Source: Rubrobacter indicoceani
GTDB lineage: Bacteria > Actinomycetota > Rubrobacteria > Rubrobacterales > Rubrobacteraceae
Direction of reading: 5' to 3'
Assembly (NCBI RefSeq): GCF_003568865.1
Contig: NZ_CP031115.1
Location: 310,001 to 374,000 of the forward strand
Length of the DNA stretch: 64,000 bases
Shown here: piece by piece, positions 25,806-38,089 of the stretch
How the letters are laid out: every line of letters begins with the position of its first letter
How positions within the stretch are numbered: position 1 is the first letter of the stretch
Translations under genes and position numbers: made by a program
Notes under the pieces: model-generated
What the model saw: only the letters and a program-made list of their open reading frames with translations
The model's database searches: none
What the model was told of the DNA's origin: nothing

Positions 25806-27985
25806 ACCACGACGCCAGCAGATCCGCCCGGGCGATAGTCCACGGCCAGCACCCCGATCCCTTCTCCTTTCTCGGGCCGCACGAGGAGAGCGGCAAAAAG
25901 GTAGTCCGGGCCTTTCTCCCCGGAGCCACGGCCATCGAGGTCGTCTCCGCCGGGGGCGAGCGGCTCGGCGCGCTTGCAAACGCCCACCCCGACGGCCTCT
26001 TTGCGGGCTTTGTGGACGGAGCACCGGCGGACGACTACCGCCTCAAGGCAACGTGGCCCGACGGCTCGACCTCCGAACTTCACGACCCGTACCGCTTCCC
26101 GACGACCGTCTCGGACTTCGACCTCTACCTTTTCGGCGAGGGCAACCACAACGCCCTCTACGACATGCTCGGCGCGCACCTGACGGAGCTGGATGGCGTC
26201 GGGGGTGTTCGGTTCGCGGTCTGGGCGCCGAACGCGCGGCGCGTCTCCGTTATCGGGGACTTCAACGGCTGGGACGGGCGGGTCAACGCCATGCGTAACC
26301 GCTCGGGGGTCTGGGAGATGTTCGTCCCCGGGGTGAAAGAAGGCGACCTCTACAAGTTCGAGGTCGTCGGAGAGAACGGCGCCCTTCTGCCGCAGAAGGC
26401 CGACCCGTTCGGGCTTTTCTTCGAGCAGTACCCCGGCACGGCCTCCATCGTCAGCGACCCGTCGCACTACGGATGGACAGACGACGAGTGGATGCGGACA
26501 CGCGCCGAACACAACGCCCTCGACGCGCCGATGAGCGTCTACGAGGTGCACCTCGGGTCCTGGAAGAAACGCCCCGACGGTTCGTACCTGCTCTACGACG
26601 AGCTTGCGGCCGAGCTCGTGCCTTACGTAAAGGACCTCGGCTACACGCACGTGGAGTTCCTGCCGCTGACGGAGCATCCGTTCGGGGGGTCGTGGGGGTA
26701 TCAGCCGCTGGGGCTCTACGCCCCGACGAGCCGCTTCGGGACGCCCTACGACTTCAGAAAGCTTGTGGACGAGTTCCACCGGGCCGGCATCGGGGTCATC
26801 ATGGACTGGGTTCCGGCCCACTTCCCCGAAGACGCGCATGGTCTGGCGAACTTCGACGGGACGCACCTCTACGACCACTCCGACCCGCGCCTCGGACGCC
26901 ACCCGGACTGGGGGACCGCGATCTTCAACTACGGTCGCAACGAGGTCCGGAACTACCTGACCGCGAACGCCCTTTTCTGGCTGCGCGAATATCACATAGA
27001 CGGCCTGCGCGTCGACGCCGTCGCCTCGATGCTCTACCTCGACTACTCGCGAAAGGAGGGCGAGTGGGTTCCGAACGTTCACGGCGGCAACGAGAACCTT
27101 GAAGCCATCGCGTTCCTGAAGAAGACCAACGAGCTTGTCTACTCCGAAGCCGCGCCGCCCGGGGCGTTCACCGTCGCGGAGGAGTCCACGTCCTGGCCGA
27201 TGGTGAGCCGTCCGACGAGCATGGGCGGCCTCGGGTTCGGCTACAAGTGGAACATGGGCTGGATGCACGACTCGCTTGAATACATCCAGCAGGACCCGAT
27301 GTACCGGGCGCACCATCACAACGAGTTGACGTTCTCCCTGATCTACGCCTTCAACGAGAACTTCGTGCTGCCGCTCTCTCACGACGAGGTCGTCCACGGC
27401 AAGAAGTCCGTTTTCGGTCGGATGCCGGGTGACAACTGGCAGAAGTTCGCGAACCTCAGGGCGTACTACGGTTTCATGTACACCCATCCGGGCAAGCAGC
27501 TCCTGTTCATGGGCAGCGAGTTCGGGCAGGGCCGAGAGTGGAACCACGATACCGAGCTGGACTGGTACCTTCTCGATAATAAGCTGAACGCCGGGACCAG
27601 GGACTTCGTCAGGGATCTCAACGCCGTCTACAAAGAGACCCCGGCTCTGTACAGACGGGACTTCGACGGAGGCGGGTTCGAGTGGCTGGTCGGCGGCGAC
27701 TCGGAGAACTCCGTTGTCGCATTCCTGCGCCGCGCCTCAGACCCGGAAGACCTTGTTTTGTGCGTGTCGAACTTTACGCCCGTGGTGCGTGAGAACTACC
27801 GGATCGGCGTCCCGCAGGCCGGTCTCTACAGGGAGATACTCAACTCCGACGGGGCGAAGTACGGCGGCAGCGGTGTAGAGAACGGGCGGGTCCCGGTCGA
27901 GGAAGCGCCGGAGCACGGCAAAGAGCACTCCGTGAGCCTGACGCTGCCGCCGCTCTCGACGGTCGTGTTGCACCCGGTGCGGTAG
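25802..27985 (+). CDS. glgB: 1,4-alpha-glucan branching enzyme
   Basis: GH13_9 enzyme that introduces alpha-1,6 branches into the GlgE product. 727 residues. Domains: an N-terminal CBM48-like pair (NPFSFLGPH-type start [18 protein letters not shown]; then [24 protein letters not shown]), catalytic barrel and C-terminal beta domain. The nucleophile is Asp405 in [12 protein letters not shown], the acid/base is Glu460 in VAEESTSWP, and [13 protein letters not shown] supplies the third acidic residue; Asp405 and Glu460 match E. coli GlgB closely in position. The TTG start is inside the treS stop (TTGA), so translation is coupled. The 3' gap to glgX holds a large inverted repeat. Confidence 0.96.
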   Translation: MNHDASRSARAIVHGQHPDPFSFLGPHEESGKKVVRAFLPGATAIEVVSAGGERLGALANAHPDGLFAGFVDGAPADDYRLKATWPDGSTSELHDPYRFPTTVSDFDLYLFGEGNHNALYDMLGAHLTELDGVGGVRFAVWAPNARRVSVIGDFNGWDGRVNAMRNRSGVWEMFVPGVKEGDLYKFEVVGENGALLPQKADPFGLFFEQYPGTASIVSDPSHYGWTDDEWMRTRAEHNALDAPMSVYEVHLGSWKKRPDGSYLLYDELAAELVPYVKDLGYTHVEFLPLTEHPFGGSWGYQPLGLYAPTSRFGTPYDFRKLVDEFHRAGIGVIMDWVPAHFPEDAHGLANFDGTHLYDHSDPRLGRHPDWGTAIFNYGRNEVRNYLTANALFWLREYHIDGLRVDAVASMLYLDYSRKEGEWVPNVHGGNENLEAIAFLKKTNELVYSEAAPPGAFTVAEESTSWPMVSRPTSMGGLGFGYKWNMGWMHDSLEYIQQDPMYRAHHHNELTFSLIYAFNENFVLPLSHDEVVHGKKSVFGRMPGDNWQKFANLRAYYGFMYTHPGKQLLFMGSEFGQGREWNHDTELDWYLLDNKLNAGTRDFVRDLNAVYKETPALYRRDFDGGGFEWLVGGDSENSVVAFLRRASDPEDLVLCVSNFTPVVRENYRIGVPQAGLYREILNSDGAKYGGSGVENGRVPVEEAPEHGKEHSVSLTLPPLSTVVLHPVR

Positions 27986-28047
27986 GCCAGGATGAAGACG
28001 GTTCGGGCGGGCCTCGGGACCGCGGTGCGCGCGCCGGAGGATTAGCC

Positions 28048-28087
28048 GCGCACCGCTCGGGTAAGACGTAATCCTTGAGCGGTGCGC
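28048..28087. repeat. Perfect 11-bp inverted repeat between glgB and glgX
   Basis: GCGCACCGCTC (28048-28058) and GAGCGGTGCGC (28077-28087) flank an 18-nt loop. One more base pair (28047/28088) can form. No T tract follows, so a simple terminator is unlikely. It may be an RNA stem tuning readthrough or stability between branching and debranching enzymes. It argues against translation starting at TTG 28075 within it. Confidence 0.5.
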
Positions 28088-28164
28088 GTACTGTAGAGAT
28101 CAAACCCCGCAACTTCGGAAGGAAACGTTTGGGCAAGCAGGCGAAAACAGGTGAAAGAAGAAGC

Positions 28165-30287
<2,123 letters not shown>

Positions 30288-30288
<1 letters not shown>

Positions 30289-32093
30289 TGCCCGCCGAGC
30301 CGCTGGAAAAAGGACAGACCCGCTTTGCGCTCCGGGCGCCTTCTGCAAGAAGAGTGGCCGTGGTCATCGAAGGTGAAGCCCATCCCATGAACCGCGACCC
30401 GGACGGCCTCTACTCGGCGGAGTTCGGGGCTCCGGCGGGCACGCTCTACCGTTTCCGGGTAACGACCGGGGGCGGGGAAGAACTGGAGGTTCCGGACCCG
30501 GCGAGCCGCTTCCAGCCCGAGGACGTACACGGTCCGAGCGAGGTGGTGGATACGCGAGCGTTTGGAAGGCCGGATGCGGGGTGGCGGGGACGACCCTGGC
30601 ACGAGACGGTCCTCTACGAACTGCACGTCGGGGCCTTCACGCCGGAGGGCACCTACGAAGCCGCCGCCGGGAAGCTCGACCACCTGCGGGATCTCGGGGT
30701 AACGGCGGTCGAGCTGATGCCGCTCTCGGACTTCCCCGGCGGTAGAAACTGGGGCTACGACGGGGTCCTGCCCTACGCCCCGGACTCGTCCTACGGCAGG
30801 CCGGAGAGCTTGCGGGCGTTTGCCGCGGCGGCTCACGAGCGCGGTATCCAGGTTTTTCTGGATGTCGTCTACAACCATTTCGGGCCGGACGGAAACTACC
30901 TCTCGGCCTACGCGCCGGAGTTCTTCACCGACCGTCACGAAACCCCCTGGGGCGCGGCGATAAACATGGACGGCCGCGGCTCGGGTTACGTCCGGGAGTT
31001 CTTTATCCGAAACGCTCTTTACTGGCTGTCGGACTACGGCCTGGACGGGCTGCGGCTCGACGCGGTACACGCCATCCTGGACGACTCGCCGGAGCACTTT
31101 CTGACGGAGCTTGCCCGGAGGGTTCAGGAGGGGCCGGGGGCCGGGCGGCACGTTCATCTTCTGCTGGAGAACGAGGAGAACGAGGCCTCGCGGCTTCTCG
31201 GCGGCGGGTCTTCCGACTCGGTCTATACCGCCCAGTGGAACGACGACATCCACCATGCCCTGCACGTCTCGGCGACGGGCGAGGGGGCGAGCTACTACTC
31301 GGACTTCGCCGACGCCCCGGTTGCAAGGCTCGGGCGCTGCCTCGCCGAAGGTTTCGCGTTTCAGGGTGATCCGTCCCAGCACCGGGGGAACGCCCGCGGG
31401 GAGCCGAGCGGGCATCTCTCGCCCCTGCGCTTCGTGTCTTTGTTGCAGAACCATGATCAGGTCGGCAACCGGGCATTCGGTGACAGGATCTCCGAATCGG
31501 TTTCGTCCGAGGTAGTCCGGGCCGTCGCCGCCGTCTACCTGCTCGCGCCGCAGGTTCCCATGCTCTTTATGGGTGAGGAATGGGCCGCATCATCGCCGTT
31601 TCAGTTTTTCTGCGACTTCGACGGCGACCTTGCGAGGCTCGTAACCGAAGGCCGCCGCAGGGAATTCCAGAAGTTCCCGGAGTTCTCCGAAGAGGCGACC
31701 CGCGAGCGAATCCCCGACCCCTCAGACGAGCAGACCTTTCTTGACTCGAAGCTTGTCTGGGACGAGCGCGGCGACCTCGAAAACGCCGAAATACTCGACT
31801 TCTACACCGACGCCCTCGCCGTGCGGCGCGCCGAGATCGTCCCCCGCCTCGAAGGCATTCCCGGGACCGGGGCTCAACAACGCCTCGTCGGGGAGCGGGG
31901 CCTGCGGGTGCAGTGGCCGCTCGCGGACGGAAGCCTCCTCTCCTTGCTCGCCAACCTCTCGGAAAAGGAATCCGGCGGCTTCGAGCCTCCACCGGGCAGG
32001 CTTATCTTCGCCACCAACGACACCGGCCCCGACGATACCGGTAACCTTTCGGCCTGGACGGTCGCGTGGTACCTGCTGGAGAACAACTCATGA
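30288..32093 (+). CDS. treZ: Maltooligosyltrehalose trehalohydrolase
   Basis: GH13_10 enzyme that releases trehalose from the reducing-end maltooligosyltrehalose made by TreY. 601 residues. An N-terminal carbohydrate-binding-like domain (RFALRAPSARRVAVVIEG) is followed by a barrel with VYNHFGPDGNYLSAYAPEFF, the nucleophile Asp in GLDGLRLDAVHAI, the acid/base Glu in HLLLENEENEA and the QNHDQVGNRAFGDR motif. The start overlaps the glgX stop by one base and its own stop overlaps the treY ATG (ATGA), so glgX-treZ-treY should be translated together. Confidence 0.95.
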
Positions 32094-34891
32094 GAATCCC
32101 CCGAGCCACCTACCGTCTACAGTTAAACGGCGACCTCACCTTCCGCGACGCAGAGAAACTGGTGCCGTACCTCGCCGCCCTCGGCGTCAGCGACCTCTAC
32201 GCCTCGCCGTACATGGAGGCGAGGCCGGGCTCCACCCACGGCTACGATATCGTGGACCACAACCGCCTCAACCCCGAGATCGGCCCTCCGGAAGACCACG
32301 AGCGCATGATAAATACGCTACATCAACACGATATGAAGCACCTCCTTGACTGGGTTCCGAACCACATGGGGGTCGGGCCGGACAACTCGTGGTGGCTGGA
32401 CGTACTGGAGAACGGACCGGCGTCGAGGCGGGCTCGTTTCTTTGACATAGACTGGAACCCGACAAACCGGGTGGAGCTTCACGGCAAGGTGTTGCTCCCG
32501 GTGCTGGGCGATCACTATCGCAGCATCCTCGAAGGCGGCGAGCTCCGGCTCGACTTCGACGCGGCTTCCGGCGTGTTCCGGGCGGCGTACTACGAGAACG
32601 TTTGTCCGGTAGACCCCGGAACCTATCCCCTGATTCTGGACCGGGTCTCCGGGCTCGAGGGGGTGGCCGGGGCGGAGCTTGCGAGCATCTCGACCTCGTT
32701 CGGAAACCTGCCGGGACGCGATGCTGCGGACGGGGAATCCATCGAGGAGCGGGTCCGGGACGCCGGGATACACCGCGAGCGACTGACCCGGCTCTGTGCC
32801 GCCAGCCCGCAGGTGCTCGAGGCCGTCGAGGACCGCGTAGAAGAGATAAACGGCGAGAAAGCCTCGCTGCACCGCCTGCTCGAAGCCCAGGCGTATCGGC
32901 TGGTCTACTGGCGGGTGGCGGCCGATGAGATCAACTACAGAAGGTTCTTCTCGGTCAACGATCTGGCCGGTATTCGCGTCGAGGACGGAGAGGTCTTCGA
33001 GGCGACGCACCGTTTCGTGCTGGAGCTGCTCAAAAGCGGTCGGGTGGATGGTCTCAGGCTGGATCACCCCGACGGGCTCTACGATCCCGCCGGGTATTTC
33101 GCCCGGCTCCAGAACGCCGCGAAAGCCGCGACCGGAGAGGAAATATACCTGCTCGTCGAGAAGATCCTCGCCGAGCACGAACCCCTGCCCGAAGGCTGGA
33201 CGGTCTCCGGCACCACCGGGTACGAGTTCACCAACCTCGTTATGAAGGTGCTCCTGGATCGGGACAACGAGTCAGAGCTGGATGAAACGTACCGCTCGTT
33301 TGTCTCCGAAGACGGTGACGTGCTGGCCGATTTCCCGAGGCTTCTTTACCGCTGCAAGCGCGAGGTTATGCGCGGGGAGCTTGCAAGCGAGCTCAACGTC
33401 CTGACCCGCAGGCTGCTCGCCATCTCCGAGGGACGAAACGAAGAACGCTACTATGACTTCACGGCCCAGGTTCTGCGCGACGCGCTTGCCGAGGTCGTAG
33501 CGAACTTTCCGGTCTACCGGACGTATATCACGCCGGAAAAGAGCATCTCCGAGGTAGACCGCCGCCACGTCGAGTGGGCGGTATCCCGGGCCATAAAGAC
33601 AACGACCGCCGCCGACACCTCCGTGTTCGGCCTGATCCGGGAAGTCCTTCTGATGGAGCGCGAAGAGGTCGGCGTCGCGGGCTTTGTCGGAAAGTTTCAG
33701 CAGTACACCGGCCCGGTCATGGCAAAGGGGATGGAAGACACGGCGCTGTACCGCTACAACAGGCTGTCCTCGCTGAACGAGGTCGGCGGGGAGCCGGACT
33801 TCTTCGGGAACGGGGTCGCGGGCTTTCACCGGACAACCGCCGAGCGGTCGGGGAGATGGCCGAACGCGATGCTCGCAACTTCCACGCACGATACGAAACG
33901 CTCGGAGGACGTTCGGAGCCGCATAAACGTTCTCTCCGAGCTGCCGGGCGGGTGGCGGGCCGCGCTCGAGAGCTGGAGCCGCATCAACCGCTCCCGCCGC
34001 CGCGAGACGGAGTCCGGCCCGTCTCCGACGCGAAACGACGAGTATCTGCTGTACCAGACCCTTCTCGGGGCGTGGCCGCTCGAAGCCGGTTTCAACCACG
34101 AGGAGTTCACCGGGCGCATCAAAGCGTACATGGAAAAAGCGATGCGCGAGGCCGGGACGCGCACCTCGTGGACAAAGCCCGACGAAGAGTACGAGGCCGG
34201 GGTTGCGGCGTTCGTGGACCTTATCCTCGATCCCTCGGAGAAAAACCTCTTCACAAAGGAATTTCGCCGGCTGCAGGAAAAAACGGCCCGGCTCGGGGCT
34301 TTGAACTCGCTCTCGCAGACGCTTATCAAGCTGACCGCACCGGGGGTGCCGGACATCTATCAGGGAAACGAGCTCTGGGATCTCTCGCTCGTCGACCCGG
34401 ACAACCGTCGCCCCGTTGACTACGAAAAGCGGGCCGCGATGCTGGACGCTCTGCGGAAGCTGGAGCCGTCCGAGGCGGCCTCGCTTCTCTCCGACGGCGA
34501 GTGGCGGACCGGAAGCCCGAAGCTCTACCTGACGTGGCGGGCGCTGGAACTTCGTCGCGAGAGGCCGGAGCTTTTCGAGCGTGGCGAATACGTCCCGCTT
34601 TCGGTGGTCGGAGAAGGATCGGAGCACATCCTCGCCTTCGGTCGGGTCCTCGACGGCGAAGCGACCGTCACCCTCGCCCCGAGGCTCTTCTCCGGTCTGA
34701 GCGACGGCTCGAACGGGCTCACGCTCGACGGGGGCGCCCTCTTCCGTACGTCCGTCTCGGCGGAGGGGCTGCCGCCGGGAAGCTACCGGAACGTGCTGAC
34801 GGGCGATGAGATCCCTGTCGAGGGCGAGGCTTCCGTCCCGGAGCTTCTCGGCGAGTACCCGGTGGGCCTGCTCGTTTCCGAACGCCGGTAG
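32090..34891 (+). CDS. treY: Maltooligosyltrehalose synthase
   Basis: GH13_26 enzyme that isomerises the reducing-end alpha-1,4 bond of a maltodextrin to alpha,alpha-1,1. 933 residues from ATG 32090. It begins with PRATYRLQLNGDLTFRDAE and SPYMEARPGSTHGYDIVDH, both TreY-specific. The barrel, interrupted by the family's large insertions, carries DGLRLDHPDGLYDPAGYF (nucleophile Asp) and YLLVEKILAEHEPLPEGW (acid/base Glu); ATSTHDTKRSEDVRSRI and PGVPDIYQGNELWDLSLVDPDNRR follow. Last gene of the operon. With TreZ it forms trehalose from glucan, opposite in direction to TreS/GlgE, so the operon encodes both arms of a glucan-trehalose cycle. Confidence 0.95.
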   Translation: MRIPRATYRLQLNGDLTFRDAEKLVPYLAALGVSDLYASPYMEARPGSTHGYDIVDHNRLNPEIGPPEDHERMINTLHQHDMKHLLDWVPNHMGVGPDNSWWLDVLENGPASRRARFFDIDWNPTNRVELHGKVLLPVLGDHYRSILEGGELRLDFDAASGVFRAAYYENVCPVDPGTYPLILDRVSGLEGVAGAELASISTSFGNLPGRDAADGESIEERVRDAGIHRERLTRLCAASPQVLEAVEDRVEEINGEKASLHRLLEAQAYRLVYWRVAADEINYRRFFSVNDLAGIRVEDGEVFEATHRFVLELLKSGRVDGLRLDHPDGLYDPAGYFARLQNAAKAATGEEIYLLVEKILAEHEPLPEGWTVSGTTGYEFTNLVMKVLLDRDNESELDETYRSFVSEDGDVLADFPRLLYRCKREVMRGELASELNVLTRRLLAISEGRNEERYYDFTAQVLRDALAEVVANFPVYRTYITPEKSISEVDRRHVEWAVSRAIKTTTAADTSVFGLIREVLLMEREEVGVAGFVGKFQQYTGPVMAKGMEDTALYRYNRLSSLNEVGGEPDFFGNGVAGFHRTTAERSGRWPNAMLATSTHDTKRSEDVRSRINVLSELPGGWRAALESWSRINRSRRRETESGPSPTRNDEYLLYQTLLGAWPLEAGFNHEEFTGRIKAYMEKAMREAGTRTSWTKPDEEYEAGVAAFVDLILDPSEKNLFTKEFRRLQEKTARLGALNSLSQTLIKLTAPGVPDIYQGNELWDLSLVDPDNRRPVDYEKRAAMLDALRKLEPSEAASLLSDGEWRTGSPKLYLTWRALELRRERPELFERGEYVPLSVVGEGSEHILAFGRVLDGEATVTLAPRLFSGLSDGSNGLTLDGGALFRTSVSAEGLPPGSYRNVLTGDEIPVEGEASVPELLGEYPVGLLVSERR

Positions 34892-34919
34892 TTGGGAACT
34901 CATGTCCGGTCGTAAGCAA

Positions 34920-34925
34920 TAGTCT
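34920..34925 (+). promoter_or_regulatory. Candidate -10 box of the oxidoreductase gene
   Basis: TAGTCT (TANNNT) ends 6 nt before ATG 34932, the geometry of a leaderless promoter. No clear -35. Confidence 0.35.
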
Positions 34926-34931
34926 GGGATC

Positions 34932-35960
34932 ATGGAGGCAGAGATGAAAACCTGGGAACTTCAGGGCGATTTCGGCATAGAGAACCTGAAACTCGCGGAA
35001 CGGCCCGACCCGGAGCCGGGCTTCTTCGACGTGGTCGTCTCGGTAAAGGCGACCTCGCTGAACTTCAGGGATTATCAGGTGGTGCTCGGCAAGTACGACC
35101 CGAAGATGCCGCTGCCGAGGGTTCCGTTCTCCGACGGCGCGGGCGAGGTCGTGGCCGTCGGGGAGGGCGTAACGCGCTTCGCGGTCGGGGACCGGGTTAC
35201 TTCCATCTTTATGCGCGACTGGGTCGGCGGGGCCATCGAGCCGCACCACGCCGCCTCCGCGCTCGGCGGCGCAATAGACGGGATGCTCTCGGAGAAGGTG
35301 GTTCTGCCGGAACACGGCCTGACCTCCATCCCCGAACATCTCTCCTACGCCGAAGCCGCGACGCTGCCGTGCGCCGCAGTTACCGCGTGGAACGGCCTGG
35401 TGACGCAGGGCGGCCTCAAGGCCGGGGATACGGTGCTCGCGCTCGGAACGGGCGGGGTGAGCGTCTTCGCGTTGCAGATCGGCAGGATGTTCGGGGCGAA
35501 GGTCATCATCACCTCCTCGAGCGACGAGAAGCTCAAACGCGCAAGAGAACTCGGCGCGGACGCAACCATAAACTACAAAAACAACCCCGACTGGGAAAAA
35601 GAAGTCCTGAGCCTCACGGACGGTCGGGGCGTGGATCACGTCGTCGAGGTCGGAGGGCCGGAGACCTTCGGCAAGTCTCTTGCGGCCGTCAGGATGGGAG
35701 GGAACGTAGCCATGATCGGCGTGCTGACCGGGGCGAAGGGCGAGGTTCCGACCGCCGCCATCCTCCGCAAGAGCGTCCGGGTGCAGGGGATCTATGTCGG
35801 TTCGCGCGAGATGTTCGAGGCGATGAACCGCGCCATCTCACTCCATGAGATGCACCCCGTCGTGGACGCGACCTTCCCGTTCGAGGAAGTGCCGGAGGCT
35901 CTGAACCACATGGGCGGCGCGTCGCACTTCGGGAAGATCGTCGTCGAAATCGGCGGCTAG
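34932..35960 (+). CDS. Zinc-independent MDR-superfamily NAD(P)-dependent oxidoreductase (quinone-oxidoreductase-like)
   Basis: 342 residues. GroES-like N-terminal domain (FFDVVVSVKATSLNFRDYQVVLGKY; PFSDGAGEVVAVGEGVTRFAVGDRV) and Rossmann domain (GDTVLALGTGGVSVFALQIGRMFGAKVI; AGE-type tail HFGKIVVEIGG). Neither catalytic Cys/His zinc ligands nor the four-cysteine lobe is seen, so it belongs with the quinone/enoyl reductase-like MDRs. The substrate cannot be assigned. ATG 34932 is supported by a -10 box 6 nt upstream; ATG 34944 has GGAGG 5 nt before it and is equally possible. It is separated from treY by 40 bp but has its own promoter. Confidence 0.85.
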   Translation: MEAEMKTWELQGDFGIENLKLAERPDPEPGFFDVVVSVKATSLNFRDYQVVLGKYDPKMPLPRVPFSDGAGEVVAVGEGVTRFAVGDRVTSIFMRDWVGGAIEPHHAASALGGAIDGMLSEKVVLPEHGLTSIPEHLSYAEAATLPCAAVTAWNGLVTQGGLKAGDTVLALGTGGVSVFALQIGRMFGAKVIITSSSDEKLKRARELGADATINYKNNPDWEKEVLSLTDGRGVDHVVEVGGPETFGKSLAAVRMGGNVAMIGVLTGAKGEVPTAAILRKSVRVQGIYVGSREMFEAMNRAISLHEMHPVVDATFPFEEVPEALNHMGGASHFGKIVVEIGG

Positions 35961-36049
35961 GGTTTCGTAGCTTTTCGGTACGCCGGGGCGTATAGTTACG
36001 CTCCCTTGAGAGCGGTGTCCAGAACAGATCATCTATCACCGGTGCGCCG

Positions 36050-37207
36050 TTGAACGTCCGGCTCCTGATCCTCGCCGTCGGGACGTTCGCCATCGGTACC
36101 GGGAGCTTTGTTTTTGCGGGGCTTCTGGAGAACGTCGCTGAGGGAACGGGCGTCTCCGTGGCGGCGGCGGGGAACCTCGTTACGGTCTTTGCGGTTACCT
36201 ACGCCGTCGCGGCACCGGTTCTTGCGACGCTCCTCGCCAACGCGCCGCGCCGGGGGCTTCTGCTCGTCGCTATCTCGATCTTCACCCTCGCCAATTTCGC
36301 CTCCGTTGTCGCCCCGACGTTCGGGTTGCTGGTGCTTCTGCGCGTCTTCGCGGCCCTTGGGGCGGCGATGTTCACCCCGAACGCGGTGGCGGTCGCCTCC
36401 AGCCTCGCCGCACCGGGGGAGCGGGGGCGGGCCATCTCCATAATCACCGGGGGGTTGACTATAGCGTTCGTCATCGGCATCCCGCTTGGCTCGTTTGTCG
36501 GGTCGCTCTACGGCTGGCGTTCGACGTTCGCCCTTGTCGGGGTGCTGGCCCTTGTTGCGGCCGTCGGGGTGCGCTTCCTGCCGCCGCTCCCGACCCCGCC
36601 CGCCGTCAGGATGTCCGAGCGGCTCGGGATGCTCAAGCGTCCGGCCATCCTCGCCACGATGGCCGTGATGGTCTTTTCGATGATGGGCGGCTTCGTCGCT
36701 TTCACGTACCTCGGGCCGCTTCTCACTACGATCTCCGGCTTCGGTGGTGCGGGGGTGAGTTTGCTGCTTCTCCTGTTCGGGGCGGCTGCTATGGTCGGGA
36801 ACTCGCTCGGGGGCTACGGTGCGGACAACTTCGACTACCGACGCTTTGTAATGGTGATGGCTCTGTGTCAGATCGTCGCCCTCGCAACCCTCTCGCCACT
36901 CGCCGCAAACCCCGGCGCGGCCGCAACGGTCGTACTCTGCGTCGTGCTCGCGGTATGGGGGATGGCCGGGTTCACCTTCAACCCGCTGCAGCAGCACCGC
37001 ATGACCCGACTCGCGCCGGAGGCCGAGAACGTCGCCGTGTCGCTGAACTCCTCGGCCATCTACCTCGGGCAGGGGATCGGAGCCGGCCTCGGCGGCCTCG
37101 CCCTCGGTTACGGCTCGCTCGCCGCGCTCGGCGCGGTCGGCGCATCCGTAACGGCGGTCGTGCTGCTCGTCGTCCTGTTCCTTGTCCGGCCCGAGAAACC
37201 CCTCTAA
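36050..37207 (+). CDS. MFS transporter, arabinose/purine-efflux-like
   Basis: 385 residues with twelve predicted helices. The first, LLILAVGTFAIGTGSFVFAGLL, resembles DHA1-type efflux pumps such as PbuE/YdhP/AraJ. The loop between helices 2 and 3 is short (NAPRRG), and RGRAISIITGGLTIAFVIGIPLGSFVG is the motif C/antiporter-like signature in helix 5. This points to proton-coupled efflux of a small molecule; the substrate is unknown. The TTG start has no strong ribosome site. A TATAGT box near 35991 may be its -10. Confidence 0.85.
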   Translation: MNVRLLILAVGTFAIGTGSFVFAGLLENVAEGTGVSVAAAGNLVTVFAVTYAVAAPVLATLLANAPRRGLLLVAISIFTLANFASVVAPTFGLLVLLRVFAALGAAMFTPNAVAVASSLAAPGERGRAISIITGGLTIAFVIGIPLGSFVGSLYGWRSTFALVGVLALVAAVGVRFLPPLPTPPAVRMSERLGMLKRPAILATMAVMVFSMMGGFVAFTYLGPLLTTISGFGGAGVSLLLLLFGAAAMVGNSLGGYGADNFDYRRFVMVMALCQIVALATLSPLAANPGAAATVVLCVVLAVWGMAGFTFNPLQQHRMTRLAPEAENVAVSLNSSAIYLGQGIGAGLGGLALGYGSLAALGAVGASVTAVVLLVVLFLVRPEKPL

Positions 37208-37283
37208 AACCGCCGGGCATCACCCGCAGACAGAACGGGTATCAACCGGGCATCGGTACGTTTCAGACGGAAGGATTCAGAAG

Positions 37284-37928
37284 ATGAAGGTAGTGATCGC
37301 CGGTGCTGCGGGTCAGATCGGCTCGATAACCGTCAGGCTCCTTGTAGACGCCGGACATGAAGTACGCGGCCTTGCCCGCAAGGACGGACAACTGGAGTTG
37401 CTCGGAGGCATGAACGCCGAGCCTTACCGCCTCGACCTCGAGGCCGACGGCTCGGACGCGGTAGCCGAAGCGGTGCGCGGTGCGGACGCCATAATCTTCG
37501 CCGCCGGGGCCGGGCCGGGGAGCGGCGACGCCCGCAAGGAGACGATGGACTACGGCGGCGCGGTGAAGCTGATAGAGGCCGCTGACCGCGAGGACGTGAG
37601 GCGCTACGTCCTTGTAAGCTCGATGGGCTACGCCGACCCCGGCGGCAGCGGCAAGATGGAGAACTACGCCCTCGCCAAGCTCAAGGCCGATGTCGCCCTC
37701 CAGACAAGCGACCTCGACTACACCATCGTCCGCCCCGGCAGGCTCTCCGACGATGACCCCACCGACCGGATAGACGCAGCGGTGCAGCTCGGACGCTACG
37801 GGGAGATACCCCGCGCCGACGTCGCCGCCACGCTCGTCGCCGTCCTTGAATCAGAGAACACCACCCGCCGCGCCTTCGAAGTCCTCTCAGGCGACAAAAG
37901 CGTGAAGGATGCCGTAGCCGGGATCTAA
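37284..37928 (+). CDS. NAD(P)-binding atypical SDR / NmrA-like protein
   Basis: 214 residues. The dinucleotide-binding motif GAAGQIGSITVRLL starts at residue 7, followed by the atypical-SDR pattern (DAIIFAAGAGPGSG, YVLVSSMGYADP, YALAKLKADVALQTSDLDYTIVRPGRLSD). It has the YxxxK-like Tyr/Lys spacing, but the fold group (SDR_a5/YwnB-like) usually acts as an isomerase-like or regulatory NAD(P) sensor. ATG is chosen with AAGGA upstream; an earlier in-frame GTG would extend into the MFS 3' end. It lies 76 bp after the transporter and may be co-transcribed. Confidence 0.85.
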   Translation: MKVVIAGAAGQIGSITVRLLVDAGHEVRGLARKDGQLELLGGMNAEPYRLDLEADGSDAVAEAVRGADAIIFAAGAGPGSGDARKETMDYGGAVKLIEAADREDVRRYVLVSSMGYADPGGSGKMENYALAKLKADVALQTSDLDYTIVRPGRLSDDDPTDRIDAAVQLGRYGEIPRADVAATLVAVLESENTTRRAFEVLSGDKSVKDAVAGI

Positions 37929-38012
37929 CCCGCGGGGATCTAACCCACAGAAAGGGAGATCCCCCGGCGACGCACCCCGACACGCCGCGCCGCTTTTCTT
38001 TTCCCGACCGAC

Positions 38013-38042
38013 TTGCCAATCGTCATACTGTCATAGTACACT
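38013..38042 (+). promoter_or_regulatory. Promoter of the EamA transporter gene
   Basis: TTGCCA, 18 bp, TACACT. The spacer contains a near-tandem GTCATACT/GTCATAGT. It gives a ~40-nt leader. Confidence 0.4.
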
Positions 38043-38089
38043 CGGCTGGTCGCTGAGGTTGGCGGGCTGTAGAGAACGGTGGTGTTGGG

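Noticed and set aside
23796-27547. Very long minus-strand open frames opposite treS and glgB
   Set aside because: Frames antisense to well-supported genes, with low-complexity Arg/Val/Glu composition; typical of GC-rich DNA.
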